Assembly: GCF_003008615.1 (NCBI RefSeq)
Contig: NZ_CP027657.1
Coordinates: forward strand, 4,774,001-4,838,000
From: Pseudomonas mendocina
GTDB lineage: Bacteria; Pseudomonadota; Gammaproteobacteria; Pseudomonadales; Pseudomonadaceae
Length of the DNA stretch: 64,000 bases
Direction: 5' to 3'
How positions within the stretch are numbered: the stretch's first letter is position 1; each line of letters starts with the position of its first letter. The translations under genes were made by a program, and so were the position numbers. The notes under the pieces are model-generated. The model did no database searches. It saw only the letters and a list, made by a program, of their open reading frames with translations, and was not told the DNA's origin. Of the stretch, positions 42,110 to 54,501 are shown piece after piece.

Positions 42110-43267
42110 ATGAGTGCCACTGAAACCACCCCTGGCTTCAAACCGAAGAAATCCGTCGCCCTGAGCGGCACTGCCGCCGGCAATACGGCCTTGTGCACCG
42201 TTGGCCGCACTGGTAACGACCTGCATTACCGTGGCTATGACGTGCTCGACTTCGCCAACCGTTGCGAGTTCGAGGAAATCGCCCACCTGCTGGTGCATGG
42301 CAAGCTGCCCAATGCCGCCGAACTGGCCGGTTACAAGACCAGACTGAAGGCTCTGCGCGGCCTGCCGGCTGGCGTCAAGGCCGCGCTGGAAACCCTGCCG
42401 CCTTCGGCTCACCCGATGGACGTGATGCGCACCGCCGTATCCGTGCTGGGTTGCCTGGCGCCGGAAAAGGACGACCATAACCATCCGGGTGCCCGCGATA
42501 TCGCCGACAAGCTGATGGCCTCCCTCGGCTCGGCGCTGCTGTACTGGTACCACTACAGCCACAACGGCAAGCGCATCGACGTGGAAACCGACGACGACTC
42601 CATCGGCGGCCACTTCCTGCACTTGCTGCACGGTGAGAAGCCGCGCGAGTCCTGGGTGCGCGCCATGCACACCTCGCTGAATCTGTACGCCGAGCACGAA
42701 TTCAATGCGTCGACCTTCACCTCGCGGGTGATCGCCGGTACCGGATCGGACATGTTCTCCTGCATCGCCGGTGCCATCGGCGCGCTACGTGGCCCGAAAC
42801 ATGGCGGCGCCAACGAAGTGGCTTTCGAGATCCAGAAACGCTACGACAATCCGGACGAGGCCGAGGCCGACATCCGCGCCCGTGTCGAGAAGAAGGAAGT
42901 GGTGATCGGCTTCGGCCACCCGGTCTATACCGTGTCCGACCCACGCAACAAGGTGATCAAGGAAGTTGCCCAGCAGCTGTCCGTTGAGCAGTCCAATACC
43001 AAGATGTATGACATCGCCGAGCGCCTGGAAAGCGTGATGTGGGAAATCAAGAAGATGTTCCCCAATCTCGATTGGTTCAGCGCCGTGAGCTACCACATGA
43101 TGGGCGTGCCCACCGCCATGTTCACCCCGCTGTTCGTCATCGCCCGTACCGCCGGCTGGTCCGCTCACGTCATCGAGCAGCGCATCGACGGCAAGATCAT
43201 CCGCCCGAGCGCCAACTACACAGGCCCTGAAGACCTGAAGTTCGTGCCGCTCAAGGATCGTAAATAA
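42110..43267 (+). CDS. prpC: 2-methylcitrate synthase
   Basis: A 385-residue citrate synthase-family enzyme of the short bacterial type that condenses propionyl-CoA with oxaloacetate. [10 protein letters not shown], the histidine segment [10 protein letters not shown] (near residue 225) and [17 protein letters not shown] carry the catalytic His and family residues; the pattern and the operon identify PrpC rather than GltA. GAGGAGAT lies six bases before the ATG, and the gene follows prpB by 29 bases. Confidence 0.96.
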   Translation: MSATETTPGFKPKKSVALSGTAAGNTALCTVGRTGNDLHYRGYDVLDFANRCEFEEIAHLLVHGKLPNAAELAGYKTRLKALRGLPAGVKAALETLPPSAHPMDVMRTAVSVLGCLAPEKDDHNHPGARDIADKLMASLGSALLYWYHYSHNGKRIDVETDDDSIGGHFLHLLHGEKPRESWVRAMHTSLNLYAEHEFNASTFTSRVIAGTGSDMFSCIAGAIGALRGPKHGGANEVAFEIQKRYDNPDEAEADIRARVEKKEVVIGFGHPVYTVSDPRNKVIKEVAQQLSVEQSNTKMYDIAERLESVMWEIKKMFPNLDWFSAVSYHMMGVPTAMFTPLFVIARTAGWSAHVIEQRIDGKIIRPSANYTGPEDLKFVPLKDRK

Positions 43268-43269
43268 CC

Positions 43270-45891
43270 ATGAACGACACCGTGAATAGCCAATACCGCA
43301 AGCGTCTGCCCGGTACCGCGCTGGATTACTTCGATGCTCGTGAGGCGGTCGAGGCGATCCAGGCCGGCGCCTGGGCGAGGCTCCCCTACACCTCGCGGGT
43401 GCTCGCCGAGCAACTGGTCCGCCGTTGTGACCCGCAGGATCTGACCGCGTCGTTGGAGCAGCTGGTCTACCGCAAGCGCGACCTGGACTTTCCCTGGTAC
43501 CCGGCGCGCGTTGTCTGCCATGACATTCTTGGCCAGACCGCGTTGGTCGACCTGGCAGGTCTACGCGACGCCATCGCCGAGCAGGGCGGTGATCCGTCCA
43601 AGGTCAACCCGGTGGTGCCGACCCAGTTGATCGTTGACCATTCGCTAGCCGTGGAGGCGCCGGGTTTCGACCCGGACGCCTTCGAGAAGAATCGCGCCAT
43701 CGAGGATCGTCGCAACGAGGATCGCTTCCACTTCATCGACTGGACGAAAACCGCGTTCAAGAACGTCGATGTGATCCCTGCGGGCAACGGCATCATGCAC
43801 CAGATCAACCTGGAGAAGATGAGCCCGGTGATCCAGGCGCGCGGCGGCATTGCCTTCCCCGACACCTGCGTCGGCACCGACTCGCACACGCCGCATGTGG
43901 ACGCTCTGGGCGTGATCGCCATTGGCGTCGGTGGTCTGGAGGCCGAGACCGTGATGCTCGGCCATCCGTCGATGATGCGCCTGCCCGATATCGTCGGTGT
44001 CGAGTTGATTGGCAAGCGTCAGCCGGGCATCACTGCCACTGACATCGTTCTGGCGATCACCGAATTCCTGCGCAAGGAAAGGGTGGTTGGCGCTTGGGTC
44101 GAGTTCTTCGGTGAGGGTGCCGACAGCCTGTCCATCGGCGACCGCGCGACCATCTCCAATATGTGCCCGGAATACGGCGCCACGGCCTCGATGTTCTATA
44201 TCGACGGCCAGACCATCGACTACCTCAAGCTCACCGGTCGCGAGCCTGAGCAGGTGGCGCTGGTGGAAACCTACGCCAAGACCCTCGGCCTGTGGAGCGA
44301 CGCGCTGAAAACCGCCGAGTACGAGCGTGTGTTGCGCTTCGACCTGGGCAGCGTAGTGCGCAACATGGCCGGCCCGAGCAACCCGCATCGCCGCCTGCCG
44401 ACCTCGGCACTGGCCGAGCGTGGCATTGCCGACGAGACCAAGCTGCAGAGCGGTAAGGTTGAGGAGGCCGAAGGCCTGATGCCCGATGGCGCGGTGATCA
44501 TCGCTGCCATCACCAGTTGCACCAACACCTCCAACCCGCGCAACGTCATCGCCGCCGGCCTGGTGGCGAAGAAGGCCAACGCGCTGGGTCTGGTGCGCAA
44601 GCCCTGGGTGAAGACCTCCTTCGCGCCAGGCTCCAAGGTCGCCAAGCTATACTTGGAAGAGGCCGGTCTACTGTCAGAGCTGGAGAAGCTCGGCTTCGGC
44701 ATCGTCGCCTACGCCTGCACCACCTGTAACGGCATGTCCGGCGCGCTGGATCCGGTGATCCAGAAGGAAATCATCGATCGCGACCTGTACGCCACCGCCG
44801 TGCTCTCGGGTAACCGCAACTTCGACGGGCGCATCCACCCCTACGCCAAGCAGGCCTTCCTCGCCTCGCCGCCGCTGGTAGTGGCCTACGCCATCGCTGG
44901 CACCGTGCGCTTCGATATCGAGCAGGGTGCGCTGGGCACCGATGCTCAGGGCAACCCCATCACGCTGAAGGATCTGTGGCCGAGCGACGAGGAGATCGAC
45001 GCCATCGTCGCGGCGAGTGTGAAGCCCGAGCAGTTCAAGCAGATCTATATCCCGATGTTCGATCTGGGTAGCGTGCAGGAGGCCGAGAGCCCGCTGTACG
45101 ATTGGCGCCCGATGTCCACCTATATTCGCCGTCCGCCATACTGGGAAGGCGCGCTGGCTGGCGAGCGCACGCTCAAGGGCATGCTGCCGCTGGCGATCCT
45201 GCCGGACAACATCACCACCGATCACCTGTCACCGTCCAATGCCATCCTGGCGGATTCGGCTGCAGGTGAGTACCTGGCGAAAATGGGCCTGCCGGAAGAG
45301 GACTTCAACTCCTACGCCACCCACCGTGGCGACCACCTGACCGCGCAACGCGCCACCTTCGCCAACCCGCAACTGGTCAACGAAATGGCCGTGGTCGACG
45401 GCCAGGTGAAGAAGGGTTCGCTGGCCCGCGTGGAGCCTGAAGGCCAGGTGATGCGCATGTGGGAAGCCATCGAGACCTACATGAACCGCAAGCAGAACCT
45501 GATCATCGTTGCCGGTGCCGACTACGGCCAGGGTTCGTCTCGTGACTGGGCGGCCAAAGGCGTACGCCTGGCGGGTGTGGAAGTGATCGTCGCCGAAGGC
45601 TTCGAGCGCATCCACCGCACCAACCTGGTGGGTATGGGTGTGCTGCCGGTAGAGTTCAAACCGGGCACCACGCGCCTGACCTTGGGCCTGGATGGCACCG
45701 AGACCTATGACATCGAGGGCGATATTTCGCCGCGCTGCGACCTGACCCTGGTGGTCAATCGCCGCAGCGGTGAGGTGGTGCGCGTGCCGGTGACCTGCCG
45801 TCTGGATACCGCAGCCGATGTCAGTGTGTACAAGGCCGGTGGTGTGCTGCAGCGTTTTGCCAAGGACTTCCTCAAGGGCGCTGTGGCTTGA
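43270..45891 (+). CDS. acnD: Fe/S-dependent 2-methylcitrate dehydratase AcnD
   Basis: An 873-residue aconitase-family enzyme, about the usual AcnD length. Cluster cysteines are in AITSCTNTSNP and ACTTCNGMSG, and the swivel domain has GADYGQGSSRDWAAKG. AcnD dehydrates 2-methylcitrate to 2-methyl-trans-aconitate, which PrpF then isomerises; the adjacent prpF confirms AcnD over aconitase A. It starts two bases after the prpC stop. It replaces the cofactor-free PrpD, whose gene is not in this window. Confidence 0.95.
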   Translation: MNDTVNSQYRKRLPGTALDYFDAREAVEAIQAGAWARLPYTSRVLAEQLVRRCDPQDLTASLEQLVYRKRDLDFPWYPARVVCHDILGQTALVDLAGLRDAIAEQGGDPSKVNPVVPTQLIVDHSLAVEAPGFDPDAFEKNRAIEDRRNEDRFHFIDWTKTAFKNVDVIPAGNGIMHQINLEKMSPVIQARGGIAFPDTCVGTDSHTPHVDALGVIAIGVGGLEAETVMLGHPSMMRLPDIVGVELIGKRQPGITATDIVLAITEFLRKERVVGAWVEFFGEGADSLSIGDRATISNMCPEYGATASMFYIDGQTIDYLKLTGREPEQVALVETYAKTLGLWSDALKTAEYERVLRFDLGSVVRNMAGPSNPHRRLPTSALAERGIADETKLQSGKVEEAEGLMPDGAVIIAAITSCTNTSNPRNVIAAGLVAKKANALGLVRKPWVKTSFAPGSKVAKLYLEEAGLLSELEKLGFGIVAYACTTCNGMSGALDPVIQKEIIDRDLYATAVLSGNRNFDGRIHPYAKQAFLASPPLVVAYAIAGTVRFDIEQGALGTDAQGNPITLKDLWPSDEEIDAIVAASVKPEQFKQIYIPMFDLGSVQEAESPLYDWRPMSTYIRRPPYWEGALAGERTLKGMLPLAILPDNITTDHLSPSNAILADSAAGEYLAKMGLPEEDFNSYATHRGDHLTAQRATFANPQLVNEMAVVDGQVKKGSLARVEPEGQVMRMWEAIETYMNRKQNLIIVAGADYGQGSSRDWAAKGVRLAGVEVIVAEGFERIHRTNLVGMGVLPVEFKPGTTRLTLGLDGTETYDIEGDISPRCDLTLVVNRRSGEVVRVPVTCRLDTAADVSVYKAGGVLQRFAKDFLKGAVA

Positions 45892-45898
45892 CGTGACA

Positions 45899-45921
45899 TG
45901 CCGGCCCGTCAACGGGCCGGC
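45899..45921 (+). other. Hairpin after acnD
   Basis: TGCCGGCCCGT and ACGGGCCGGCA form an 11-bp perfect stem with a one- to two-base loop, without a T-run. It may slow transcription or protect the 3' end before prpF. Confidence 0.55.
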
Positions 45922-45940
45922 ACAACTCCTGTAGGTGCGC

Positions 45941-45999
45941 GTAGCCCGGATGCAATCCGGGAGAACCGCGCCGTCATTCCCGGATTGCATCCGGGCTAC
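45941..45999. repeat. Palindromic repeat (family A) between acnD and prpF
   Basis: GTAGCCCGGATGCAATCCGG and CCGGATTGCATCCGGGCTAC inverted around a short loop, followed on the plus strand by TTTTT. It sits inside the prp operon and has the form of a terminator. Confidence 0.9.
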
Positions 46000-46017
46000 T
46001 TTTTCAGGGCTGTGTGT

Positions 46018-47205
46018 ATGTCCCATGTACCTCAAGTGAAAATCCCCGCTACCTACATTCGTGGCGGCACTAGCAAGGGTGTGTTCTTCCGTCTGCAGGA
46101 TCTGCCCGAGCGTTGCCAGGTGCCAGGCGAGGCGCGCGATAGGCTATTTATGCGCGTGATTGGTAGCCCTGACCCGTACTCGGCGCATATCGACGGCATG
46201 GGCGGCGCTACTTCGTCGACTTCCAAGTGCGTGATCCTGTCGAAAAGCAGCCAGCCAGAGCACGACGTCGATTACCTCTACGGCCAGGTCTCCATCGACA
46301 AGGCCTTCGTCGACTGGAGTGGTAACTGCGGCAACCTGTCCACCGCGGCCGGCGCCTTTGCCATCCATGCCGGCCTGGTCGATCCCGCACGGATTCCCGA
46401 AAACGGTACCTGTGTGGTGCGCATCTGGCAGGCCAATATCCAGAAAACCATCATCGCCCATGTGCCGGTCACGGCTGGCGAGGTGCAGGAAACCGGCGAT
46501 TTCGAGTTGGACGGGGTGACCTTCCCGGCGGCGGAGATCGTGCTGGAGTTCCTCGACCCGTCCGATGATGGCGAGGAGGGTGGCTCGATGTTCCCGACCG
46601 GCAACCTGGTCGACGACCTCGATGTGCCCGGCATCGGTACCTTCAAGGCGACGATGATCACTGCGGGCATTCCGACGGTCTTCGTCAACGCTGAGGATAT
46701 CGGCTACCAGGGCACCGAGCTGCGTGAGGCCATCAACGGTGACCCGGCGCAGTTGGCGCGCTTCGAGCAGATTCGTATCGCTGGCGCCCTGCGCATGGGA
46801 CTGATCAAGACGGCCGAGGAGGCTGCGACACGTCAGCACACCCCGAAGATCGCCTTCGTCAGTCCGCCCAAGGATTACCGCACCTCCAGTGGCAAGGATA
46901 TCAAGGCCGGGGAGGTCGACCTGCTGGTGCGCGCGCTGTCCATGGGCAAGCTGCACCACGCGATGATGGGCACCTGCGCGGTGGCCATCGGTACGGCGGC
47001 GGCGATTCCGGGGACGCTGGTCAACCTGGCCGCTGGTGGTGGCGAGCGCGAAGCGGTGCGTTTCGGTCATCCGTCCGGCACTTTGCGTGTCGGTGCGCAG
47101 GCGCAAAAGGTCGACGGCCAGTGGACGGTGACCAAAGCGGTGATGAGCCGCAGCGCACGCATCTTGATGGAAGGCTGGGTGCGGGTACCGGGCGACAGTT
47201 TCTGA
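46018..47205 (+). CDS. prpF: 2-methylaconitate cis-trans isomerase
   Basis: A 395-residue diaminopimelate-epimerase-fold protein. IRGGTSKGVFFRLQDLP and GMGGATSSTSKCVI near the N-terminus, and GNCGNLSTAAGAFAI around residue 105, are PrpF signatures. It converts 2-methyl-trans-aconitate made by AcnD to the cis isomer for hydration to methylisocitrate. It lies 126 bases after acnD, separated by a hairpin and a family A repeat, so its dose may be lower or it may have its own start. The ATG at 46018 gives the normal N-terminus. Confidence 0.94.
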   Translation: MSHVPQVKIPATYIRGGTSKGVFFRLQDLPERCQVPGEARDRLFMRVIGSPDPYSAHIDGMGGATSSTSKCVILSKSSQPEHDVDYLYGQVSIDKAFVDWSGNCGNLSTAAGAFAIHAGLVDPARIPENGTCVVRIWQANIQKTIIAHVPVTAGEVQETGDFELDGVTFPAAEIVLEFLDPSDDGEEGGSMFPTGNLVDDLDVPGIGTFKATMITAGIPTVFVNAEDIGYQGTELREAINGDPAQLARFEQIRIAGALRMGLIKTAEEAATRQHTPKIAFVSPPKDYRTSSGKDIKAGEVDLLVRALSMGKLHHAMMGTCAVAIGTAAAIPGTLVNLAAGGGEREAVRFGHPSGTLRVGAQAQKVDGQWTVTKAVMSRSARILMEGWVRVPGDSF

Positions 47206-47210
47206 GTCGC

Positions 47211-47840
47211 TCAGTGCTGGCTGGTGCCCAGCAGGACGCCGCCGGCGCCGACAAAGAAGGCGCCGGTGGTACGGTTGAGGTTGCGCACACCACGAGCGGT
47301 TCTGATCAGACGGCGAATCTGCAGGCCGAATAGCGCATACAACAGCGAGGCCACGTATTCGGCCAGCAGGTAGGTCGTGCCCAGGTAGAGAAACTGTTCG
47401 GGGGCTGGCTGGTCGGGGCGGATGAATTGCGGGAAGATCGCCGCGAACAACAGGATGGCCTTGGGGTTGCTGATACCGATGAGAAACTCCTGGCGTGCCG
47501 CCAGCCACAGGTTGCGTCGTGGTGGTAGCGCGTCCTGCTGCTCACTCAGGGCGAAGGCGCGACTGCGCCAGGCGTTGATGCCCAGGTAGATCAGGTAGGC
47601 GGCACCGATCCATTTGATAGCTGTGAACACGTGCTCGGACGCCAGCAGCATCGCGCCGAGACCGACCGCCGAAACCAGCAGGAAAAAGGCGAAGGCGACG
47701 ACTCGTCCGGTGGTGGCCAGCAGCGCGGTGCCCACGCAATGGCGGATGCCGTTGTTCATCGCGCAGAAATTGTTCGGCCCCGGGGTTATGGCGATCAGAA
47801 GAGCGACGGGGGCGAACAGCAGGGCATCGTTGAGCGTCAT
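47211..47840 (-). CDS. LysE/RhtB-family amino-acid exporter
   Basis: A 209-residue inner-membrane protein with about six hydrophobic segments and the RhtB signature LLIAITPGPNNFCAM at the N-terminus, followed by GVGTALLATTG-like spacing and NPKAILLFAAIFPQF mid-protein. The family exports amino acids or homoserine lactones; the substrate is not predictable. It is convergent with prpF (five bases apart) and follows ppsR on the minus strand by 17 bases. Confidence 0.88.
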   Translation of the reverse strand: MTLNDALLFAPVALLIAITPGPNNFCAMNNGIRHCVGTALLATTGRVVAFAFFLLVSAVGLGAMLLASEHVFTAIKWIGAAYLIYLGINAWRSRAFALSEQQDALPPRRNLWLAARQEFLIGISNPKAILLFAAIFPQFIRPDQPAPEQFLYLGTTYLLAEYVASLLYALFGLQIRRLIRTARGVRNLNRTTGAFFVGAGGVLLGTSQH

Positions 47841-47857
47841 GATGGGCTCGCGAAAGG

Positions 47858-48676
47858 TTACTTGAGGCGGCGTTCCACGCCTTTTTCCACCAGAATCTTG
47901 GCCGAGATTTCCTCGACCGAGAAATGCGTGGAATTGATGAACGCGATGTTTTCGCGGCGGAACAGACCCTCCACTTCGCGCACCTCGAACTCGCACTGGG
48001 CGAAGCTGGCGTAGCGACTGTTGGGCTTGCGCTCGTGGCGAATGGCGGTAAGGCGATCTGGGTCGATGGTCAGGCCGAACAGCTTGTCGCGGTATTTTTT
48101 CAGCGATTCTGGAAGCTGCAGGCGTTCCATATCGTCTTCGGTCAACGGATAGTTGGCTGCGCGAATGCCATATTGCATGGCCATATACAGGCAGGTGGGC
48201 GTTTTGCCGCAGCGTGATACGCCAACCAGAATCAGATCGGCCTTGTCGTAATAGTGGGTGCGGGCGCCGTCGTCATTATCGAGGGCGAAGTTGACCGCCT
48301 CGATACGCTCCATGTAATTGGTGTGCTGGCCGATGGAGTGTGATTTACCCACGGAGTAGGAGGAATGAGAGCTCAACTCCTGTTCCAGTGGGGAAAGAAA
48401 GGTGGAAAAGATATCGATCATGAAACCATTGGCGGTATCGAGGATCGCACGAATATCGCGATTGACGATGGTGTCGAAGATGATCGGGCGGACTCCGTCT
48501 CTTTCGGCGGCAGCATCGATTTGTTGTACCATGGCGCGCGCTTTTTCGACGCTGTCGATATAAGGACGCGTCAATTTGGTGAACTGGATGTTCTCGAACT
48601 GTGCGAGCAGGCTCTGACCCAGGGTTTCGGCAGTAATGCCGGTGCCATCGGAGATGAAGAAAGCGGTTCGTTTCAT
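47858..48676 (-). CDS. ppsR: PEP synthase regulatory kinase/pyrophosphorylase
   Basis: A 272-residue DUF299-family bifunctional enzyme. It inactivates PEP synthase by ADP-dependent phosphorylation of a threonine and reactivates it by phosphorolysis. [20 protein letters not shown] at the N-terminus and the P-loop [15 protein letters not shown] near residue 150 are the signature motifs. It is divergent from its target gene ppsA. ATG 48676 (MKRTAFF) is the homologue start; an upstream TTG is rejected. Confidence 0.95.
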   Translation of the reverse strand: MKRTAFFISDGTGITAETLGQSLLAQFENIQFTKLTRPYIDSVEKARAMVQQIDAAAERDGVRPIIFDTIVNRDIRAILDTANGFMIDIFSTFLSPLEQELSSHSSYSVGKSHSIGQHTNYMERIEAVNFALDNDDGARTHYYDKADLILVGVSRCGKTPTCLYMAMQYGIRAANYPLTEDDMERLQLPESLKKYRDKLFGLTIDPDRLTAIRHERKPNSRYASFAQCEFEVREVEGLFRRENIAFINSTHFSVEEISAKILVEKGVERRLK

Positions 48677-48997
48677 TTGCGCCAAAGGCCTTAAGCTGAG
48701 TTCGATTCTTGGCTATGATAGGCCGCGTTTTTCGCCGGGGCCCACGGGTTCTGGCATTGTTACTTATTCAAGGGCAAGGCCACAATCTTGCGGCAGCGCG
48801 CCGCCGGATCATCCAGCCCTCCAAGAATTTGTATAAAGGCTTGCGAGCTAGAGCCATGCAAGGAAAAAACAGGCGAGTAAGCGGAGTGTGCTGTAGCACC
48901 TGAGCATTACGAGCCTGTTTTTGACGCAGCAGGGCCGACGCGCAGCTGGCTTTACGCAAATTCTGAGCTTTTCCAACATCTTAGTGGAGAGATCACC
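48677..48997. promoter_or_regulatory. Divergent ppsR-ppsA control region
   Basis: 321 bases without a gene. A short palindrome GTGCTGTAGCAC lies at 48887. The ppsA leader side is A/T-richer. No clear Cra-type site or strong promoter boxes could be assigned. Confidence 0.4.
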
Positions 48998-51370
<2,373 letters not shown>

Positions 51371-51408
51371 GAGCAAACAGTCGATCCGATCCTAATGTCG
51401 ACAAGCGC

Positions 51409-51461
51409 GTAGGGTGGGTATAACCCGCCACTGCAAAGCAGGCGGCTTGTACCCGCCCTAC
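51409..51461. repeat. Palindromic repeat (family B) after ppsA
   Basis: GTAGGGTGGGTATAACCCGC and GCGGCTTGTACCCGCCCTAC, inverted; a diverged member of the family at 24352 and 37022. Confidence 0.85.
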
Positions 51462-51477
51462 GTTGAGCCGATAACTC

Positions 51478-51520
51478 AAGGAAACGCCGCGACTTCGCAA
51501 AGAAGTTGCGGCGTTTCCTT
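51478..51520 (+). terminator. Hairpin terminator downstream of ppsA
   Basis: AAGGAAACGCCGC-ACTTC and GAAGT-GCGGCGTTTCCTT form a stem of about 18 bp with one mismatch. The T-run is short. Confidence 0.65.
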
Positions 51521-51595
51521 GACTGGCCTGGCATCAGGGTTTTGATTCCGCCTTCGTTCCCTTTGTGGCATAGCGCCGTTGCGGTCACCTGATCC

Positions 51596-52582
51596 ATGCA
51601 AAGCAGTAGTGAGCTTTTTCCCGTTTCTCTGATCAGCGCCGAGCTGCGTGGCGACCTCAGTGAAGACGTTTATCTTCTGAAACCCAACAACAGCCCGGAC
51701 TTCAGTGTCGAACTGGCCTTGACTCGCCTTGGGCGGGCGGGTGCCGAAAGTACGCGGGGCGTGCCCGTGGTGCTTCTGCACGGCAGTTTTTCCAATCGGC
51801 GCTTCTGGTATTCGCCCAAGGGCATCGGTTTGGGGGCTTACCTTGCACGTGCCGGATTCGATGTGTGGATCGCCGAGATGCGCGGCCACGGCCTGTCGCC
51901 ACGTAACGACAGTTATCGAGAGAACAATGTGGCGCAGTACGTGCGTTACGATCTACCGGCTATTGCTGACTTTATCTTCGAGCAGTGTGGGCAGGCAGCG
52001 CACTGGCTTGGTCACTCGCTGGGTGGGGTCATTCTGGCCGCGGCACTTGGCGGCGGTTTTCTCGATGAGTCGCGCGCCCGTTCGGTAGCTCTGTTCGGCA
52101 GTCAGATCAGCCGTACCTACTGGCCGCTGAAAGTGCCTCCAGTGGAGTGGGGTAGTCGCCTGCTGTTGCGCTCATTCCCCTATCTATCGGGGCGCAGGCT
52201 GAAACGTGGCCCGGAGGACGAGCCCATCGGGCTTGCGCTGGAAACCTTGCGTTGGCTGAAACTGTTCGGGCGCTTCGGTGATGCTGAGCAGGATTGGTGG
52301 GCCGGGCTTGCCCGGGTACGATTGCCGGTTCTGGCGGTAGGGGCCACCAATGATCATCAGGATCCTGCATGGGCCTGTCGCAAGTTGCTGCAGCAATGCA
52401 GCGAAGCAACGACGCGGTTTTTGCTGTTGGGCAAGGAAAATGGCTTTTCCAGCGATTTCGGCCACATCGAGATGCTGGTCAGCAAGGACGCGCAGCGTGA
52501 AGTCTGGCCATTGGTCGAGTATTGGCTGGAACATCTAGAGTTACCGGCAGGCTTCTCCGAGCCGGGGCTGGCTCCAGCCTGA
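51596..52582 (+). CDS. Alpha/beta hydrolase (esterase/lipase-like)
   Basis: A 328-residue protein with an alpha/beta hydrolase core: oxyanion strand VVLLHGSFSNRRFW near residue 59, nucleophile elbow WLGHSLGGVIL near residue 139, an acidic residue in VGATNDHQDPAW and a histidine in SDFGHIEMLVS. No signal peptide is evident, so it should be cytoplasmic. The substrate is unknown; the AEMRGHGLSPRND segment is typical of carboxylesterases and lysophospholipases. It stands between ppsA and rraA, the same place as in P. aeruginosa as I recall. Confidence 0.85.
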   Translation: MQSSSELFPVSLISAELRGDLSEDVYLLKPNNSPDFSVELALTRLGRAGAESTRGVPVVLLHGSFSNRRFWYSPKGIGLGAYLARAGFDVWIAEMRGHGLSPRNDSYRENNVAQYVRYDLPAIADFIFEQCGQAAHWLGHSLGGVILAAALGGGFLDESRARSVALFGSQISRTYWPLKVPPVEWGSRLLLRSFPYLSGRRLKRGPEDEPIGLALETLRWLKLFGRFGDAEQDWWAGLARVRLPVLAVGATNDHQDPAWACRKLLQQCSEATTRFLLLGKENGFSSDFGHIEMLVSKDAQREVWPLVEYWLEHLELPAGFSEPGLAPA

Positions 52583-52718
52583 TAGACGTTTCTTCGGCTG
52601 CGCCATGCCGGTAAGATGTGACGCTTTGATTGGCTTTGGTCATTCTCGGAGCCGAGTGGCGGATAGCCGTTCATCATAGAAAGCTGCTTTTTCACTGACC
52701 GTTGAAAGGAGTTTCGCC

Positions 52719-53207
52719 ATGCACTACATCACGCCCGATCTGTGCGACGCCTACCCGGAGCTGGTTCAGGTCGTCGAGCCGATGTTCGCCAACTACGGTG
52801 GTCGCGACTCCTTTGGTGGTGAAATCGTCACCATCAAGTGCCATGAAGACAACTCGCTGGTGAAGGAGCAAGTCGACCTGCCTGGCAAGGGCAAGGTTCT
52901 AGTGGTCGACGGAGGTGGTTCCCTGCGTCGTGCGCTGCTGGGTGACATGCTCGCCGAGAAAGCGGCCAAAAACGGCTGGGAAGGTATCGTCGTCTACGGT
53001 TGCATCCGTGATGTGGATGTCATCGCCCAGACCGACCTGGGCGTTCAGGCGCTGGCCAGTCATCCGATGAAGACCGACAAGCGTGGCATCGGTGATTTGA
53101 ATGTCCCGGTTACTTTTGGCGGCGTGACCTTCAGGCCAGGTGATTATCTGTACGCCGACAACAATGGCATCATCGCCTCCCCGCAAGCGCTGAGCATGCC
53201 GGAATAA
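52719..53207 (+). CDS. rraA: RraA-family protein (regulator of RNase E activity A)
   Basis: A 162-residue RraA-fold protein. [36 protein letters not shown] and [15 protein letters not shown] are family landmarks, and the length equals E. coli RraA. In enterobacteria RraA binds RNase E and dampens mRNA decay; some relatives are oxaloacetate decarboxylases or aldolases. GGAG precedes the ATG by about eight bases. It is followed five bases later by the CmaX/ZntB-type gene. Confidence 0.94.
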   Translation: MHYITPDLCDAYPELVQVVEPMFANYGGRDSFGGEIVTIKCHEDNSLVKEQVDLPGKGKVLVVDGGGSLRRALLGDMLAEKAAKNGWEGIVVYGCIRDVDVIAQTDLGVQALASHPMKTDKRGIGDLNVPVTFGGVTFRPGDYLYADNNGIIASPQALSMPE

Positions 53208-53212
53208 GCCCT

Positions 53213-54199
53213 ATGCTCGATCAGGACTCGGCGCTGCTGCATGCATTCGTGCTGGATGGGCGTGGTGGTGCGCGCAGCATCAGCCACGGCGCCCTCGAAG
53301 ACCTGCGACTGGGCGAGCAGGAAAGCCTCTGGTTGCACTGGGATCGTAGTCAGGCGCAGGCTCAGCACTGGTTGCGCGAGCACAGCGGTCTGGACGAGTT
53401 CAGTTGTGACCTGTTGCTTGAAGAGAACACCCGCCCGCGTCTGCTGCCGCTGCCAAACAATGAGCTGTTGCTGTTTCTGCGCGGTATCAACCGTAATCCA
53501 GGGGCGGAGCCCGAGGACATGGTATCGGTGCGCATTTTCGCCGATGCGCGGCGGGTGATTTCCCTGCGCCTGCGGCCATTGTTGGCCACGGATGCGTTGA
53601 TCGCCGACTTGATGGCCGGGAAGGGGCCGAGGACTTCCTCGGAACTGCTGCTGGAGTTGGCCCGACACCTGACCAATCGAGTCGATGACCTGATTGCCGA
53701 GCTGAGTGATCGGCTCGATGTCGAAGAGGATCGCCTGGATGGTGACGAGCGCTATCGGCCCGATCACGGCCTGATGCTGCAGCTTCGACGGCGTGCCGCC
53801 AGCCTGCGTCGATTCCTGGCGCCGCAGCGTGATCTGTATGCGCAGATGATGCGCAGCCGACAACCCTGGTTCGTCGAGGATGACGACGGTTACTGGAACG
53901 AACTGCACAATCGGCTGACCCGATACCTGGAGGAGTTGGAGCTGATCCGCGAGCGGGTCAGTCTGGTGCTCGAGGCCGAAGGTCAGCGCCTGGGCGAACG
54001 CATGAACCGCATCATGTACCGCTTTACGGTGATCGCTGGCATGTTCCTGCCTTTGACCTTTCTTACCGGTCTGCTCGGTATCAACGTCGGTGGTATTCCT
54101 GGCGCCGAGAATCCGGTGGGTTTTTTCATTGCCTGCGGCCTGATGCTGCTGCTGGCAGTGGGGCAGGTGCTGTTGTTTCGCCGTTGGCGCTGGCTGTGA
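53213..54199 (+). CDS. cmaX: CorA/ZntB-type divalent cation transporter (CmaX)
   Basis: A 328-residue CorA-superfamily protein with a long cytoplasmic domain and two C-terminal membrane helices. The pore motif is GLLGINVGG (GxN as GIN), typical of the ZntB branch rather than GMN CorA. The first gene of the conserved cmaX-crfX-cmpX-sigX-oprF block. The start codon is ATG 53213, five bases after rraA, so the two may be transcribed together. Zinc or magnesium transport is not distinguished by sequence alone. Confidence 0.9.
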   Translation: MLDQDSALLHAFVLDGRGGARSISHGALEDLRLGEQESLWLHWDRSQAQAQHWLREHSGLDEFSCDLLLEENTRPRLLPLPNNELLLFLRGINRNPGAEPEDMVSVRIFADARRVISLRLRPLLATDALIADLMAGKGPRTSSELLLELARHLTNRVDDLIAELSDRLDVEEDRLDGDERYRPDHGLMLQLRRRAASLRRFLAPQRDLYAQMMRSRQPWFVEDDDGYWNELHNRLTRYLEELELIRERVSLVLEAEGQRLGERMNRIMYRFTVIAGMFLPLTFLTGLLGINVGGIPGAENPVGFFIACGLMLLLAVGQVLLFRRWRWL

Positions 54200-54254
54200 T
54201 GTGTGACTCAGTCCGCTGCTGCCGCGTCTAGCCGTGACATCCCGTGAGGTGCGC

Positions 54255-54500
54255 ATGCACGATCCATTTGAAGAGTCTCTGCGTGATCTGCTCAAGTCAT
54301 CGCCAACCAGTCATGACGATGATGCCTGCTTGCACAGAGTGCTCAAAACCGCCAACCGCCAAGTCGGCGCTGGTGATCTGTTCAGCCTGATGGGCCACTG
54401 GCTCGAGGCGTTGATGATCGCCCTGAACAACGGTTCGGCGCATGTCGCCCCGGTGTCACGCCGTACCCAATCCACTGTTTCCGCTGACAAGGCAGATTGA
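54255..54500 (+). CDS. crfX: CrfX, small conserved protein of the sigX region
   Basis: An 81-residue soluble protein with no recognised domain: an acidic N-terminal part (MHDPFEESLRDLLKSSP), then a helical stretch (LFSLMGHWLEALMIALNNGS). It is placed between cmaX and cmpX exactly as crfX in other pseudomonads. GAGG lies about five bases before the ATG at 54255. The stop is one base before the cmpX start, so translation is coupled. Confidence 0.82.
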   Translation: MHDPFEESLRDLLKSSPTSHDDDACLHRVLKTANRQVGAGDLFSLMGHWLEALMIALNNGSAHVAPVSRRTQSTVSADKAD

Positions 54501-54501
54501 A

